A stretch of DNA of 64,000 nucleotides from an uncultured Nitrospiraceae bacterium (GTDB taxonomy: Bacteria > Nitrospirota > Thermodesulfovibrionia > Thermodesulfovibrionales > Dissulfurispiraceae), in the NCBI GenBank assembly GCA_903822005.1, contig CAIJNL010000009.1:1-64000 (forward strand), read 5' to 3'. Made by a program: the position numbers and the translations under genes. Within the stretch, counting starts at the first letter, position 1. Every line of letters begins with the position of its first letter. Below the pieces are notes generated by a model that was given only the letters and a program-made list of their open reading frames with translations, was not told the DNA's origin and made no database searches. This document shows positions 63,948-64,000 of the stretch, piece by piece.

Positions 63948-64000
63948 CTATGCCTCCTCCTATAAGCTGATTTATGTTAATCAGGCAATTTGTGGATTAA

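Overview
The window comes from a Gram-negative bacterium of about 50% GC. Evidence for an outer membrane is an RND efflux operon with an outer-membrane factor, a beta-barrel porin, several lipoproteins and a DegP-type protease. Indolepyruvate:ferredoxin oxidoreductase genes, short-loop cytochrome bd, a paaK-ACT cluster and LarC suggest an anaerobic or microaerobic lifestyle of the Nitrospirota/Desulfobacterota kind. I could not fix the lineage from sequence alone.

Left part (1-7.5 kb): the terminal repeats and first codons of an IS21-family element lie right behind thrC. A Nudix hydrolase follows, then a housekeeping run pgpA-thpR-recA-recX-alaS that ends in a clear terminator. From 7.5 to 12.7 kb is an accessory block with two toxin-antitoxin modules (hipBA, hicBA), an orphan methyltransferase, a GNAT acetyltransferase, an orphan binding protein and a TonB-domain lipoprotein. 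Inside it sits a diverged 3'-end copy of alaS, a scar of how the block arrived.

Middle part (12.8-42 kb): cydAB with an Rrf2 regulator behind a palindromic promoter; a three-gene phosphorelay-type signalling set without any DNA-binding output; an acyl-CoA dehydrogenase; hpt-queD-pmbA; a patatin lipoprotein; an AddAB-type helicase-nuclease pair; yihY, engB, degP, slipin and a VTT-domain membrane protein; then the yceD-rpmF-plsX-fabH lipid operon behind a consensus promoter.

Arylacetate/arylpyruvate region (39-50 kb): a sodium:solute symporter and a porin are transcribed divergently from iorB-paaK-ACT-paaK-ACT. The partner gene iorA lies 4 kb downstream on the other strand and lacks the usual C-terminal ferredoxin domain. 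Together these could take up aryl acids, activate them to CoA thioesters and interconvert them with aryl-pyruvates, with ACT proteins sensing amino acids. This is the most distinctive metabolic unit of the window.

Right part (50-64 kb): an MdtABC-like operon with two different RND pumps plus an outer-membrane factor, an orphan larC, and tRNA-Thr(CGT). After the tRNA the sequence becomes sparse and is filled with small secreted or membrane orphan proteins and a gene fragment, which looks like an accessory island. No CRISPR array, prophage or rRNA was seen.
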